This document shows positions 8,082-16,251 of a stretch of DNA of 32,679 nt, piece after piece. Position numbers and translations under genes: made by a program. Every line of letters begins with the position of its first letter. Position 1 is the first letter of the stretch. The notes beneath the pieces were generated by a model that worked only from the letters and a program-made list of their open reading frames with translations, had not been told where the DNA came from and ran no database searches. Origin of the DNA: a virus; the IMG/VR virus record IMGVR_UViG_3300027754_002263, positions 1 through 32,679 of that record; one strand, 5' to 3'.

Positions 8082-8292
8082 CTCGGCACCCTACGTTATT
8101 ATCTATATCATCAAGAGCCATCATAGCATTGATAGAATCCATCAACGTCTTCTGAAGCCCAACTCTAGCAAAGACCTTGATAGCCTGCTCATCCATATCG
8201 ACAATGACAGTTGCAGTACCATCATCGTTAGAGATAACGTCATTCACGGTGATGAAACCACCTCCGAATGCGATAGGTTCATTCTCATTCAT
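8071..8292 (-). CDS. Hypothetical protein (73 aa)
   Basis: A small acidic protein, MNENEPIAFGGGFITVNDVISNDDG..., with alternating strands followed by a helix (LQKTLMDSINAMMALDDID). It begins 20 nt after the tRNA-Gly 3' end. Its start has the context GAGGCTATATT-ATG, an element also seen before dUTPase and gp45. No known domain is recognised. Confidence 0.6.
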   Translation of the reverse strand: MNENEPIAFGGGFITVNDVISNDDGTATVIVDMDEQAIKVFARVGLQKTLMDSINAMMALDDIDNNVGCRDES

Positions 8293-8311
8293 AATATAGC
8301 CTCACATGTTT

Positions 8312-8386
8312 TGGAGCGGGTGACTGGATTCGAACCAGCGACGAACAGCTTGGAAGGCTGACACTCTACCCCTGAGTTACACCCGC
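8312..8386 (-). tRNA. tRNA-Gly (anticodon TCC)
   Basis: The 75 nt minus-strand sequence folds into a full cloverleaf. The acceptor stem GCGGGTG/CACCCGC is perfect. The D stem is ACTC/GAGT, the anticodon loop CTTCCAA (anticodon TCC), the T stem GCTGG/CCAGT with one G-T pair, and the T loop TTCGAAT. The 3' CCA is encoded. The first anticodon-stem pair is a T-T mismatch. It reads GGA and GGG. It sits inside the small-gene operon, 7 nt after the 135-residue gene, so it must be processed from an mRNA. Confidence 0.95.
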
Positions 8387-8393
8387 AATTGTT

Positions 8394-8801
8394 TTACTTA
8401 GCCTTCTTGCCCTTCTTGGCCTTCTTGACTATCTCTTTGATCTCTTCTTTAACTTCTTTAATTTCCTCGACAACCACCTCGATCTTTTCTTCGACCTTGG
8501 CAGCTTCTATCTTGACTTCTTCAACAACTGGCTCAACAGTAGCTTCGATCTTTGCTTCAGCTTCCATCGCCTTAACAAAGGCAGCCTCTGTCGTAGCATC
8601 GATATCAGCCTTGATATCTTCTCTTGCCTTATCGATAACTTCTTCGGCCTTAGCTTCAGTCTTAGCCACAATCTCTTCAACAGCCTTGACAGTCTCGGCC
8701 AAACCTTCAGGGTTTGTCATATCTTCCGTTGCAGGTCTCATCGCCTTTAAGACGTAATACCCAACGACGCCAAGTATCAATACACCAACAATAAATTCCA
8801 T
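8394..8801 (-). CDS. Membrane-anchored Ala/Glu/Lys-rich coiled-coil protein
   Basis: The N-terminus is a single hydrophobic helix (MEFIVGVLILGVVGYYVL, residues 1-18). After MRPATEDMTNPEG comes about 100 residues built almost only from Ala, Glu, Lys, Val, Ile and Asp (EEIVAKTEAKAEEVIDKARED...). The tail is strongly basic (KKAKKGKKAK). This predicts a signal-anchored long helix or coiled coil. Composition resembles phasin/apolipoprotein-like helical proteins, but such bias makes homology unreliable. It follows the 77-residue gene by 12 nt and precedes tRNA-Gly. A role at the host inner membrane is a guess. Confidence 0.75.
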   Translation of the reverse strand: MEFIVGVLILGVVGYYVLKAMRPATEDMTNPEGLAETVKAVEEIVAKTEAKAEEVIDKAREDIKADIDATTEAAFVKAMEAEAKIEATVEPVVEEVKIEAAKVEEKIEVVVEEIKEVKEEIKEIVKKAKKGKKAK

Positions 8802-8813
8802 TTCATTTCTCCT

Positions 8814-9047
8814 TTAGATCAATCTACTCAAACCATATAACTCAGGATAGATGCGTTCAAGTACAATGAGAGCATCTTTCTTTCTGCCGTTCCTGAAGTG
8901 CCATACAACGTCTTCGATTTCTTGATCGAGATGGTCTTCTGACTTCTTCGTGATAAGATAACCACGATCTTCAAGTTCCTCGATAAGATCATCATCTTCA
9001 AAACTGTCGAGATCCTCTTCATCAACCCAGACTTCTTTGTACGGCAT
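8814..9047 (-). CDS. Hypothetical acidic protein (77 aa)
   Basis: A small acidic protein: MPYKEVWVDEEDLDSFEDDDLIEELEDRGYLI, then a helical charged part (SEDHLDQEIEDVVWHFRNGRKKDALIVLERI). It starts 4 nt after the epimerase stop codon. The charge pattern is compatible with a DNA-mimic or adaptor protein, but nothing diagnostic is seen. It would be the first gene read from the promoter at 9080-9108. Confidence 0.65.
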   Translation of the reverse strand: MPYKEVWVDEEDLDSFEDDDLIEELEDRGYLITKKSEDHLDQEIEDVVWHFRNGRKKDALIVLERIYPELYGLSRLI

Positions 9048-9051
9048 CCGT

Positions 9052-9990
9052 TTAGCTCCTCATTGACTTTATGATGGACACCATATCATGCTCTGGCTCA
9101 AATGTCAATACTTCTTTCATACGAGTAACATCAGAAACCAAACGATCCACATCACCAGGTCTACGATCAAGGAACTCAAGGTCGAACTTTCGTCTTTCGA
9201 TCTTAGATATGGTGTCAATTACTTCCAGTACGGAATAACCACGCCCTGTTCCTATGTTGCAAACAATTCCTTTATTGTTCTTTTCCATATACTCATAAGT
9301 TTTGATATGAGCCTTACAGATATCCACTACATGTATATAGTCACGAACGGCCGTGCCATCTGGTGTATCGTAATCGTTGCCGTAAATTTTTGCCTCGTTT
9401 GACTCCATAAGGATAGGAATCAGATGCGTCTCTGGATCATGCTCTTCGTATAAGTTAGCCTCTACATTACGCCCTGCTGCATTGAAGTATCGAAGAATGC
9501 CAACCTTCATCTTCTCATCTTTTGAAATATCAAGGAGTACGTCTTCTACCATGCTTTTGGTCTTCGCATAGATGCTTTTTGGATTCTTAGTCATATCTTC
9601 AGATAGTGGTACTTTACTAGGTCCATACACAGCACAAGTACTGGAGAAAATGAAATGCTTGGCTCTATGAAGCATCATATTTATCAATCTCAGAGAACCA
9701 CCAACATTGTTCCAGTAATACTTTCTCACCCACACCTCACCCTCTTCAACAGAAGATAGCGCAGCAAAATGAAATACACAATCGAAACCGATGTTATAAT
9801 CCATCAACATAGAAACATTGCTCATCGATAAGTCTATGGTATAGAAACGATCATATAGATGTTCAAGATGATCTTTTTGATCTTTATCAAGCCCAAAGAT
9901 TATGCAATCAGGATAGGCTTGGCGTAGTTCGTAGCACATATGAGAACCAATGTATCCATTGGCCCCCGTCACAAAAAATGTTTTAGGCAT
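9052..9990 (-). CDS. galE: NAD-dependent sugar epimerase, GalE-like
   Basis: An extended short-chain dehydrogenase of 312 residues. GANGYIG (9-15) is the NAD-binding motif, the catalytic triad region is FSSTCAVYG with YAKTK (Y141, K145), and GRGYSVLEVIDTI and RRPGDVDRLVSD fit UDP-glucose/UDP-N-acetylglucosamine 4-epimerases. I placed the start at the ATG at 9990 (MPKTFFVTG), 10 nt after AGGAAG; the ATG at 9999 is the alternative. It overlaps the preceding transferase gene by 8 nt. It is the last gene of the sugar operon. The exact sugar nucleotide (UDP-Glc/Gal or the N-acetyl form) cannot be read from the sequence. Confidence 0.88.
   Translation of the reverse strand: MPKTFFVTGANGYIGSHMCYELRQAYPDCIIFGLDKDQKDHLEHLYDRFYTIDLSMSNVSMLMDYNIGFDCVFHFAALSSVEEGEVWVRKYYWNNVGGSLRLINMMLHRAKHFIFSSTCAVYGPSKVPLSEDMTKNPKSIYAKTKSMVEDVLLDISKDEKMKVGILRYFNAAGRNVEANLYEEHDPETHLIPILMESNEAKIYGNDYDTPDGTAVRDYIHVVDICKAHIKTYEYMEKNNKGIVCNIGTGRGYSVLEVIDTISKIERRKFDLEFLDRRPGDVDRLVSDVTRMKEVLTFEPEHDMVSIIKSMRS
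9080..9108 (-). promoter_or_regulatory. Possible sigma70 promoter inside the galE 3' end
   Basis: TTGACA (9108-9103), a 17 bp spacer and TATGGT (9085-9080, 4/6). It would drive the 77-residue gene, the 135-residue gene and tRNA-Gly. The -10 box is the weakest of the set. Confidence 0.45.
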
Positions 9991-10783
9991 ATGGCTCATA
10001 CTTCCTTCTAGGCATGAATTCACAAGCTAAGTTAGATTGCGGCGGTGGTTGTTCTGCATTCTTCAGAGAAAGAATCTTAGCATCATCCTTACAGCAAATC
10101 CACATCTCATCACGAAGACGCCAAGTAAGTGTCTGCATGATAGGATGCCTTTGCAACTCACCTTTCCACCAGTCATCATTGCGAATGTCTGGAATGGTGC
10201 GGATGTATTCAGACTTTGCCCACCAATAGTTACCACTGAAATGCTTCATAGGCCAAGGCGCATAGTTAGCTGAGACCACATCATGGTTCTCAAGTAATCT
10301 ATTACACTCTGGCCATCTCTCAACCACCGCCCACTCAAGAAACTTCCTCCAGTAAAAGTAGTTCTTAAACTCATTGAACTTACCTGCACGGAGATGCCTC
10401 TCATATGAGGTGACGCCCTTGGCGTGCATATACAAGAAGTGAGCATCTTCACGGAGAGCATGGTCATAGATTAGCTGAAGTGTGGCATACTCGGTGATTG
10501 GGCGAGTGTTTCTGCCATATAGATCGGAGTCGAGAGAATGAAGATCATTGTCACCTTTGAAACGGTCTTCAAACTCTACGACTTCGATCTTGTTGCTCAA
10601 AGAACTTGCGAGGCCTTTTGCTAGAGCAACATTTGCTGGTTTACCTACAACTACAAGATAGAACTTCTCTGCTGCATCAATAAGCCCGTGGTCTTCACAC
10701 ATCTTGTATTGTTCAAGAAGATAGTTAGACCATGCAGCATGTTCATCAGGAAGATAGAGATGATAGTAGATATACTTTTTCAT
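9983..10783 (-). CDS. Putative glycosyltransferase-like protein (266 aa)
   Basis: The protein starts MKKYIYYHLYLPDEHAAW and contains YLVVVGKP, FLYMHAKGVTS, NHDVVSANYAPWPMKHFSGNYWWAKSEYIRTIP and DEMWI. A segment with 'HAKG' and 'HFSGNYWWA' occurs in uncharacterised glycosyltransferase-like proteins of LPS/capsule clusters. I place it there on pattern and operon position, not on a clear DxD motif. The gene overlaps the methyltransferase gene upstream (ATGA, 4 nt) and galE downstream (8 nt). It has no membrane helix, so it would be cytoplasmic. Confidence 0.6.
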   Translation of the reverse strand: MKKYIYYHLYLPDEHAAWSNYLLEQYKMCEDHGLIDAAEKFYLVVVGKPANVALAKGLASSLSNKIEVVEFEDRFKGDNDLHSLDSDLYGRNTRPITEYATLQLIYDHALREDAHFLYMHAKGVTSYERHLRAGKFNEFKNYFYWRKFLEWAVVERWPECNRLLENHDVVSANYAPWPMKHFSGNYWWAKSEYIRTIPDIRNDDWWKGELQRHPIMQTLTWRLRDEMWICCKDDAKILSLKNAEQPPPQSNLACEFMPRRKYEPYA

Positions 10784-12003
10784 TCTCTAATCTCCACTTT
10801 GGGGAAATAGGTTACATAACGATCAAATTCACTATGCTTGCTTGAACTACGAGCAGTCTTAATCTTCTTCACAATCTCATCATAGAAATTCCATGCAAGC
10901 GGAACAAAACAGACGGTATCATCAAGCTCTTTCAACTTCTCGGATGAATAGATTGGAATGCTAGAGCCTGGTGTGAAACGACCTTGCTTCAACGGATTGT
11001 CATCGATAATGAAATCGAGTTTGAGGCTAGAGTAGTTGAGCAATGTCATACCTTTTGCAGGTGCACCATAGCCAATACCATACCAACCAACTTCATTGCT
11101 GGTCATACGACTAACTACTTCGACCAACTCTTTGACAACCGCATTACAGTAGTTGGCATACTTCACATAGGTCTCAGGCTGATATAGACCATTTGCAGTT
11201 TCATCTTCAAGCCTCTGTTCGATCAGACTACCTTTCAGGTCTTTCTTTGAGACGACGAAGATATAACTTGTGCCATGAATGGGCATAGTCGTTACGTCGA
11301 TAAGATATAAACCAGCACGTTCACAAAGCTTCTTCATTGACAATGTATTGAAGAAAGAGATGTGTTCATGATAGATGGTATCAAACTCATTATTCACAAT
11401 CATATTAGCTTGTGAAGTCTGAATGAATAACAAACTATCCTCGTGCATCACCTTTGAGGCCGTCTTCAAGAAAGAAAGAGGATCGGCTGTATGTGCAAAG
11501 ACATTCTGTGCAGTTATAACATCGAAACAGAATACTTTCTCGGCAAACTCATCATTAAAGTATTCACACGCCACCGAATGATTCTTATTTGATAGTTCAT
11601 GAAGGTTCTTTGCAGGATCAACACCATAGGTATCATAACCCAGAATCTTGAAGTAGTCGAGCTGAGTACCATCATTGCAACCAACATCAAGCACAGTGTC
11701 CGATTCAGGTGCCATTTGATTGACATACCATGCGAAGTCTTCGAAATGCTTATGCCCTGTTTGAGTTGTGCCACTCACATAAAGATAATCTTCAAACATG
11801 AGTGAAGGATCAACAGCATGAGTAAGTTGTACATGATAACACTCTTCGCAGCGATTGATAGCCAGAGGAAACTCCGGCTGCCAATCATCTTTGTTTAGCT
11901 TATATGAATTGGCAAGAGGCTGCCTCTTCAAATCAAGAACAAGCTTTAACTTGTTCGAACCACACGCAACACACTCGGTAAGCTTAGTGCAATCCGCTTT
12001 CAT
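10780..12003 (-). CDS. Sugar C-methyltransferase (zinc-binding, SAM-dependent)
   Basis: About 407 residues from the ATG at 12003, chosen because GGAG lies 6 nt upstream; an in-frame ATG at 12015 overlaps the previous stop. The N-terminus has two Cys pairs (CVACGSNKL and CEECYHVQL) that form the zinc site of TylCIII/NovU-type C-methyltransferases. The class I SAM motif LDVGCNDGTQ follows near residue 110. The C-terminal part (GWYGIGYGAPAKGMTLLNY, IDDNPLKQGRFTPG) is the typical C-methyltransferase domain with its GAPAKG loop. In known pathways these enzymes methylate carbon 3 or 5 of TDP-4-keto-deoxy sugars, which fits the neighbouring 4,6-dehydratase-like gene. Confidence 0.88.
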   Translation of the reverse strand: MKADCTKLTECVACGSNKLKLVLDLKRQPLANSYKLNKDDWQPEFPLAINRCEECYHVQLTHAVDPSLMFEDYLYVSGTTQTGHKHFEDFAWYVNQMAPESDTVLDVGCNDGTQLDYFKILGYDTYGVDPAKNLHELSNKNHSVACEYFNDEFAEKVFCFDVITAQNVFAHTADPLSFLKTASKVMHEDSLLFIQTSQANMIVNNEFDTIYHEHISFFNTLSMKKLCERAGLYLIDVTTMPIHGTSYIFVVSKKDLKGSLIEQRLEDETANGLYQPETYVKYANYCNAVVKELVEVVSRMTSNEVGWYGIGYGAPAKGMTLLNYSSLKLDFIIDDNPLKQGRFTPGSSIPIYSSEKLKELDDTVCFVPLAWNFYDEIVKKIKTARSSSKHSEFDRYVTYFPKVEIRE

Positions 12004-12014
12004 AGTATTCTCCA

Positions 12015-13046
12015 TTAGGCCAGCAACCAATGATTATGTTGCAGTGTCCAGTTCACAACTTCTTCAATGCGATCACGCAGACGCACACGGGGTTCCCAAC
12101 CAAGGCTCTTCATATATTCACCACTCAGGCTATAACGAAGATCATGGCCAGGGCGAGACTTGTTAAAGTCAACGAGCTGATAGTTAAGGTCTTTATTCAT
12201 AACCTTAGAGATGATCTGAGCCAGCTCAAGGTTGTCAATCTCTTCATTGCCAACTACGTTGAACTTAGGGCACTTCGCACCACCATAATCAGGCATACTA
12301 AACTCGGACTCATCGAGCTTTAGAATGTGCATGAGAGCATCAGCAACATCAGACACATGAACATAGAAACGAGAACCAGGTTGCCCTGTCACGATATCGG
12401 CATGAACAGTAATCATCTCACCGTCACGGATATTCTTGATGCACTTCGGCACATACTTCTCAGGATGCTGACGCTGCCCAAACACATTCATCGTATGGCA
12501 GATGTAGACAGGCAGATTGTAAGTATTGTGGAATGAAACAGCCAACTCTTCGCCGCCTGCCTTTGTAGCAGAGTAAGGATTGGTTGAGTTATATCGGGCG
12601 CGTTCATCATAGAGAACACCCTTTGGTGCAGGACCAAATACTTCATCAGTAGAGAAGTAAACGAAACGCTCAAGGTTCTTACACTGACGAGCATAGTTGA
12701 GGATGTTACAAGTACCCACAACATTGTCCTGCACAAACTCAAGAGGTGCAAGAATAGCACGGTCAACGTGAGACCCTGCGGCCAAATGCAACACATAATG
12801 GCAATCGCCAATGTTGTTGAATGTGAGTGGATTGATTTCAGCCTTCAAATCATGGAAAACAAATCGAACACGCTTTCGCGTTTCAGCATCTTTTGTTTCC
12901 ATGAGTTCGTGAAGACGATTGAGATTACCTGAGAAGTCAAGACGGTCAATCGTTACGATATCCCAGTCTGTACGTTCGAGCAACATTTCGATGACATGAT
13001 GGGCGATAAAACCGGCACCGCCCGTAACCAACACTTTCTTTTTCAT
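12015..13046 (-). CDS. NDP-glucose 4,6-dehydratase-like enzyme (RmlB/RfbB type)
   Basis: A 343-residue extended SDR. The NAD motif is GGAGFIA (9-15). The active site reads STDEVFG (132-138), with the dehydratase Asp-Glu pair after the Thr, and YSATK (Y158, K162). These residues point to dTDP-glucose 4,6-dehydratase or a close relative (GDP- or UDP-sugar dehydratases share them). DRAILAPLEFVQDNVVGT and NPYSATKAGGEELA are also family-typical. The product, a 4-keto-6-deoxy sugar nucleotide, would be a substrate for the C-methyltransferase, which starts right after. The gene follows the upstream one by 2 nt. Confidence 0.87.
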   Translation of the reverse strand: MKKKVLVTGGAGFIAHHVIEMLLERTDWDIVTIDRLDFSGNLNRLHELMETKDAETRKRVRFVFHDLKAEINPLTFNNIGDCHYVLHLAAGSHVDRAILAPLEFVQDNVVGTCNILNYARQCKNLERFVYFSTDEVFGPAPKGVLYDERARYNSTNPYSATKAGGEELAVSFHNTYNLPVYICHTMNVFGQRQHPEKYVPKCIKNIRDGEMITVHADIVTGQPGSRFYVHVSDVADALMHILKLDESEFSMPDYGGAKCPKFNVVGNEEIDNLELAQIISKVMNKDLNYQLVDFNKSRPGHDLRYSLSGEYMKSLGWEPRVRLRDRIEEVVNWTLQHNHWLLA

Positions 13047-13048
13047 AA

Positions 13049-13795
13049 TTACCTCGCAAGTTCGAATGCTTTAAGAGTCACTTGAGAATCGACGAATTTC
13101 CAATTCTCTCTCTTGTACTTATCACGCATGATCCGAGGGTAAACCTCATAGATCATATGGTTCATTTCTTTCATAGCTTCATTCTGGTCATAGTATGAAG
13201 GTTTAATGTGATTCGGCGGATGATAGATAGATGCCGCATGGACTACATTAGCTGTACACTGTAGCACATCACAGAACACTTTGTCAATACCCCAACCAAC
13301 AGTAAAGTCAAGTTCTTTGAAAAAATCTATGGCCTTGTGAAACATATCTTGACGGAAGAAGGTGCTACCCATTTCAACAAAGTTAGTTTCAGAACACACC
13401 CAAGCCTTGTTCTGTTTCAGGCAATCATAGATGATACCTGAACCTTCCATCATAGATAGCTGCCACAGTTTCGAGTCGATTGTCTTTGCAATATGAAGCC
13501 CAAGATTGAAAGACTGGATATCGGTGATCTGGTCGTCATCGACACAACCAATATAGTCATACTTGGTAACATCGAAGAATTCAGGAATCTGCTTGATGAT
13601 TTGCCACTTATGCCCTTTCATTCGAAGGATATGATCGTATGAATTTGGCTCTGGTTCAAAGTCATTGTAGACTACGCAAAGCAACTCATAGTTACGCTCT
13701 CTCTTATTGGTGAACCGCCAATGATTCTCCGCATCAAAGCGAGGATCAAACGTCATTGGAATACCAGTAGGAGTAATAATTAGATTCTTAGCCAT
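13049..13795 (-). CDS. Putative glycosyltransferase (DUF707-like, 248 aa)
   Basis: The protein begins MAKNLIITPTGIPMTFD. It has a Tyr-Ile-Gly-Cys-Val-Asp-Asp-Asp motif (YDYIGCVDDDQI, about residues 81-92), a typical metal-binding DxD context. Further on, VEMGSTFFRQDMFHKA and TVGWGIDKVFCDVL resemble the second half of GT-A-type DUF707 proteins. It overlaps the GT10-like gene by 8 nt, and AAGGGTG lies 7 nt before its ATG. The donor and acceptor are unknown. It is co-transcribed in the glycan operon. Confidence 0.65.
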   Translation of the reverse strand: MAKNLIITPTGIPMTFDPRFDAENHWRFTNKRERNYELLCVVYNDFEPEPNSYDHILRMKGHKWQIIKQIPEFFDVTKYDYIGCVDDDQITDIQSFNLGLHIAKTIDSKLWQLSMMEGSGIIYDCLKQNKAWVCSETNFVEMGSTFFRQDMFHKAIDFFKELDFTVGWGIDKVFCDVLQCTANVVHAASIYHPPNHIKPSYYDQNEAMKEMNHMIYEVYPRIMRDKYKRENWKFVDSQVTLKAFELAR

Positions 13796-14675
13796 TCAAA
13801 ACACCCTTATAGACATTCTTATCAAACCAATTCAGAAAGCGGTCCTTGTCAAAGAACTTGTTGACTTTCTGATAATCGGCAAACATGGGTTGCATATACA
13901 TCTCTTCATACAAATCAGGATGCTCATCAATCTCTTTGATAGCAGCAAAGAACGCATCATCGTCCTGATAATCATGCCAGTTGAGAAAAGCCTTCGTATT
14001 GAAATCGACTTCAATAGTTGGGCTTCCCCAATAGATAGGAATGGTTTTAGCACATAGAGCATCATATAGCTTTTCTGTAGCGTAACCAGGATAGCTGGAG
14101 TTTTCGAAGCAGAGATTGAATCTGTGTTTGTTGAGGAATTGTAGTTTAGCTTGAACAGACTCTTCACCACGCGGTAAGATGTAGCCTGTGTTATTATATA
14201 GAGGGCCTGCGGAGGCTACTGGCTTATACTCATTCAGTCTATGAAACCATTTATTACGCATAGCACATGCTTCATTCTTCACAACAAACGAGCAGAAGTC
14301 ACTTGGTTGAAGAAGGTCGGCTGCGCTTCTATTAATAGTGCTTGTATTAGGTACATCTCTAAAGTGGTTATCATAGTCGTAGATGACATATAGAGGTAAC
14401 CGATAGTTCTGCCCGTCAAACTCAAAGTGGTCAAACGTGATTGAGTGATGACAACGATAATCCCACGGTCGAGCATTTTCACCCGTGTAGAATACTTTGA
14501 TACAGTTCTTCGCATCATAGTTGATATTATCACCACCGAAGTTTTTGTCACCAAAGATAAGATAGTCTGGATTGTTATCGTCACGAACAATATCATAACG
14601 CTCAGACAAAACCTTGGTGAAGAAGTTTTCAATACCACCGAACGTATCGGTGAAACCCAATCTCAATAACTTCAT
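13788..14675 (-). CDS. GT10 family fucosyltransferase-like protein
   Basis: From the ATG at 14675 (MKLLRLGFTDTFGG, overlapping the previous stop as ATGA) the protein has about 295 residues. The C-terminal half is the characteristic GT10 donor-binding region: FNLCFENSSYPGYATEKLYDAL followed by AKTIPIYWGSP, with the conserved Glu-Asn and Tyr-Trp-Gly residues. GT10 enzymes are alpha-1,3/1,4-fucosyltransferases using GDP-fucose or related GDP-L-sugars. The GDP-mannose-3,5-epimerase-like gene just upstream could supply a GDP-L-galactose-type donor, a chemical relative of GDP-L-fucose; that link is inference. Confidence 0.85.
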   Translation of the reverse strand: MKLLRLGFTDTFGGIENFFTKVLSERYDIVRDDNNPDYLIFGDKNFGGDNINYDAKNCIKVFYTGENARPWDYRCHHSITFDHFEFDGQNYRLPLYVIYDYDNHFRDVPNTSTINRSAADLLQPSDFCSFVVKNEACAMRNKWFHRLNEYKPVASAGPLYNNTGYILPRGEESVQAKLQFLNKHRFNLCFENSSYPGYATEKLYDALCAKTIPIYWGSPTIEVDFNTKAFLNWHDYQDDDAFFAAIKEIDEHPDLYEEMYMQPMFADYQKVNKFFDKDRFLNWFDKNVYKGVLNG

Positions 14676-15709
14676 ATCATTGATTCTTTCTTGACAACTT
14701 GATCTTCGATCCATTCATAAGTTGGAATCAAACCTTTGAAGAGTGTGTACTTAGGTTTCCATCCAAGCTTCTCTTCGATGAGACGATTATCAGAGTTACG
14801 CCCGCGGACGCCCGTGGGGCCAGGTATATGATTGACCTTCGGGTCTTTAAGCGCAATGAAAGAAACGAGACCAACAAGCTCATTGATAGTTACCATCTCT
14901 TCAGAGCCAATGTTAACAGGGCCCATGAAGTCTGACTCCATGTGCATTCGAACCGCATCAATGCAATCATCGATGTAGAGGAATGAACGTGTCTGTTCAC
15001 CATCACCCCAGATATCAACAACACCGTTGCTCTGAATTACTTTTCGGCACATAGCAGCAGGTGCTTTTTCTTTACCACCATCCCATGTACCTAAGGGACC
15101 ATAGATGTTATGGAACCGAGCGATGCGTACAGGAATATTGTAATTGCGATTATAGGCAAGATATAGGCGTTCACTGAATAGCTTCTCCCATCCATATTCA
15201 CTATCTGGATTTGCAGGGTATGCACTCGACTCTTCACAGTTTGGATTCTCCGGATCTAACTGATTATGTTCAGGATACATGCAAGCAGATGACGAGTAAA
15301 AGACCTTTGTGATATTCGTCTTGTGTCGATGATTGATATCTTTCACAGCATCAAGCACATTCAAGTTAATGCTTGCAGAGTTGTGCATAACATCTGCATC
15401 ATGTTCACCCGTGAAAATATAGCCAGCACCACCCATATCAGCAGCAAACTGATAGATTTCATCAAACGGCTTATCGAACTGCATCGCCCATATCTGATGT
15501 GGATTACGACAAGAGCCGGCAAAACCAATCAACTCTCTCACTTCTCTCGCATCACGCAAGTCACGCAATACAAAGTGATCGGCCTCAGACTTATCATACT
15601 CCGGATACTTCAAGTCAACGCCACGAACCCAATAGCCTTCAGCCTTGAGACGCTTGACCATGTGATTGCCGATAAATCCACCGGCTCCTAATACAAGTGC
15701 TGTCTTCAT
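14672..15709 (-). CDS. GDP-mannose 3,5-epimerase-like enzyme
   Basis: A 345-residue extended SDR strongly resembling plant/bacterial GDP-mannose 3,5-epimerase (GME), which makes GDP-L-galactose and GDP-L-gulose. Evidence: GAGGFIG (8-14), QFAADMGGAGYIF, SSSACMYPE with the catalytic Cys (C143) of the family, YGWEKL (Y172, K176), then RFHNIYGPLGTWDGGKEKAPAAM (200-220) and WGDGEQTRSFLYIDDC. These signatures are more specific for GME than for other epimerases. It follows the small methyltransferase-like gene by 2 nt and overlaps the GT10-like gene by 4 nt. It could be another GDP-sugar epimerase, but the SDR class is certain. Confidence 0.87.
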   Translation of the reverse strand: MKTALVLGAGGFIGNHMVKRLKAEGYWVRGVDLKYPEYDKSEADHFVLRDLRDAREVRELIGFAGSCRNPHQIWAMQFDKPFDEIYQFAADMGGAGYIFTGEHDADVMHNSASINLNVLDAVKDINHRHKTNITKVFYSSSACMYPEHNQLDPENPNCEESSAYPANPDSEYGWEKLFSERLYLAYNRNYNIPVRIARFHNIYGPLGTWDGGKEKAPAAMCRKVIQSNGVVDIWGDGEQTRSFLYIDDCIDAVRMHMESDFMGPVNIGSEEMVTINELVGLVSFIALKDPKVNHIPGPTGVRGRNSDNRLIEEKLGWKPKYTLFKGLIPTYEWIEDQVVKKESMI

Positions 15710-15711
15710 GA

Positions 15712-16251
15712 TTACCTCTTAGTCCAGAACCAAATTGCCCTATTGGATACCTGAATAGGTGTTCCAATCTTACTCTGCCTGCGAAACTCGGTAAGAGCAG
15801 TCTTGACCTTTACTGTCTCATGCCCATTACCGCAAAAGATTCCGCCGCTTGGAGTAATGTCATATGATAGCATAAGATTCTCAACAGTGCAAGTCATATC
15901 ATTCACACAGACAACATCTGGCAAACTTTCTTTGCTCTTCAAGCTTTCGATATCATTCTTCATCACCAACTTACCTTTTAGGTTCTTGGTGTTCTTAGCA
16001 AAGACGGCCTTAATCAAATCGGCATCATCACTCTCATACTTGTTGATGACATAAACTTTTTCGATCTTATCACCAGTAGTCTCAAGCATATCCACAATCG
16101 ATTCACCCTTGAGATCACCGATAACAGCTACATAGACCTTATCTTTTCTGATTCGCTTGATGTATGGAACAATACCTCTTGAGATAAAGTTCTGGTGAGG
16201 CCACATTCCGAAAATCTTCAGATTCTCAATATCAAAATATTCGGGGTTCAT
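15712..16251 (-). CDS. Small SAM-dependent methyltransferase-like protein (179 aa)
   Basis: The layout fits a class I methyltransferase of the Methyltransf_24 type: YVAVIGDLKGESIVDML near 37-54 in the SAM-binding position, VYVINKYESDDADL as the second strand, and SLPDVVCVNDMTCTVENLM. It ends with GGIFCGNGHETVKVKTALTEFRRQ, like the 'G..GDDY....V..AV..F' signature of those enzymes. The canonical Gly-rich loop is degenerate (GDLKGES), so activity is uncertain. It overlaps the transferase gene upstream by 4 nt (ATGA). Confidence 0.6.
   Translation of the reverse strand: MNPEYFDIENLKIFGMWPHQNFISRGIVPYIKRIRKDKVYVAVIGDLKGESIVDMLETTGDKIEKVYVINKYESDDADLIKAVFAKNTKNLKGKLVMKNDIESLKSKESLPDVVCVNDMTCTVENLMLSYDITPSGGIFCGNGHETVKVKTALTEFRRQSKIGTPIQVSNRAIWFWTKR

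Noticed and set aside
9983-10023. Longer GalE start at 10023
   Set aside because: The extra residues precede the NAD-binding strand and overlap the previous gene further; ATG at 9990 has a suitable ribosome binding site.
13836-13841. Minus-strand TTGACA, and similar ones near 2231, 5301, 12234, 13280 and 26152
   Set aside because: No acceptable -10 hexamer at 16-18 bp spacing.
14193-14202. TATATAATA on the minus strand inside the GT10 gene
   Set aside because: No -35 box at the right distance and no clear downstream unit; could be chance.
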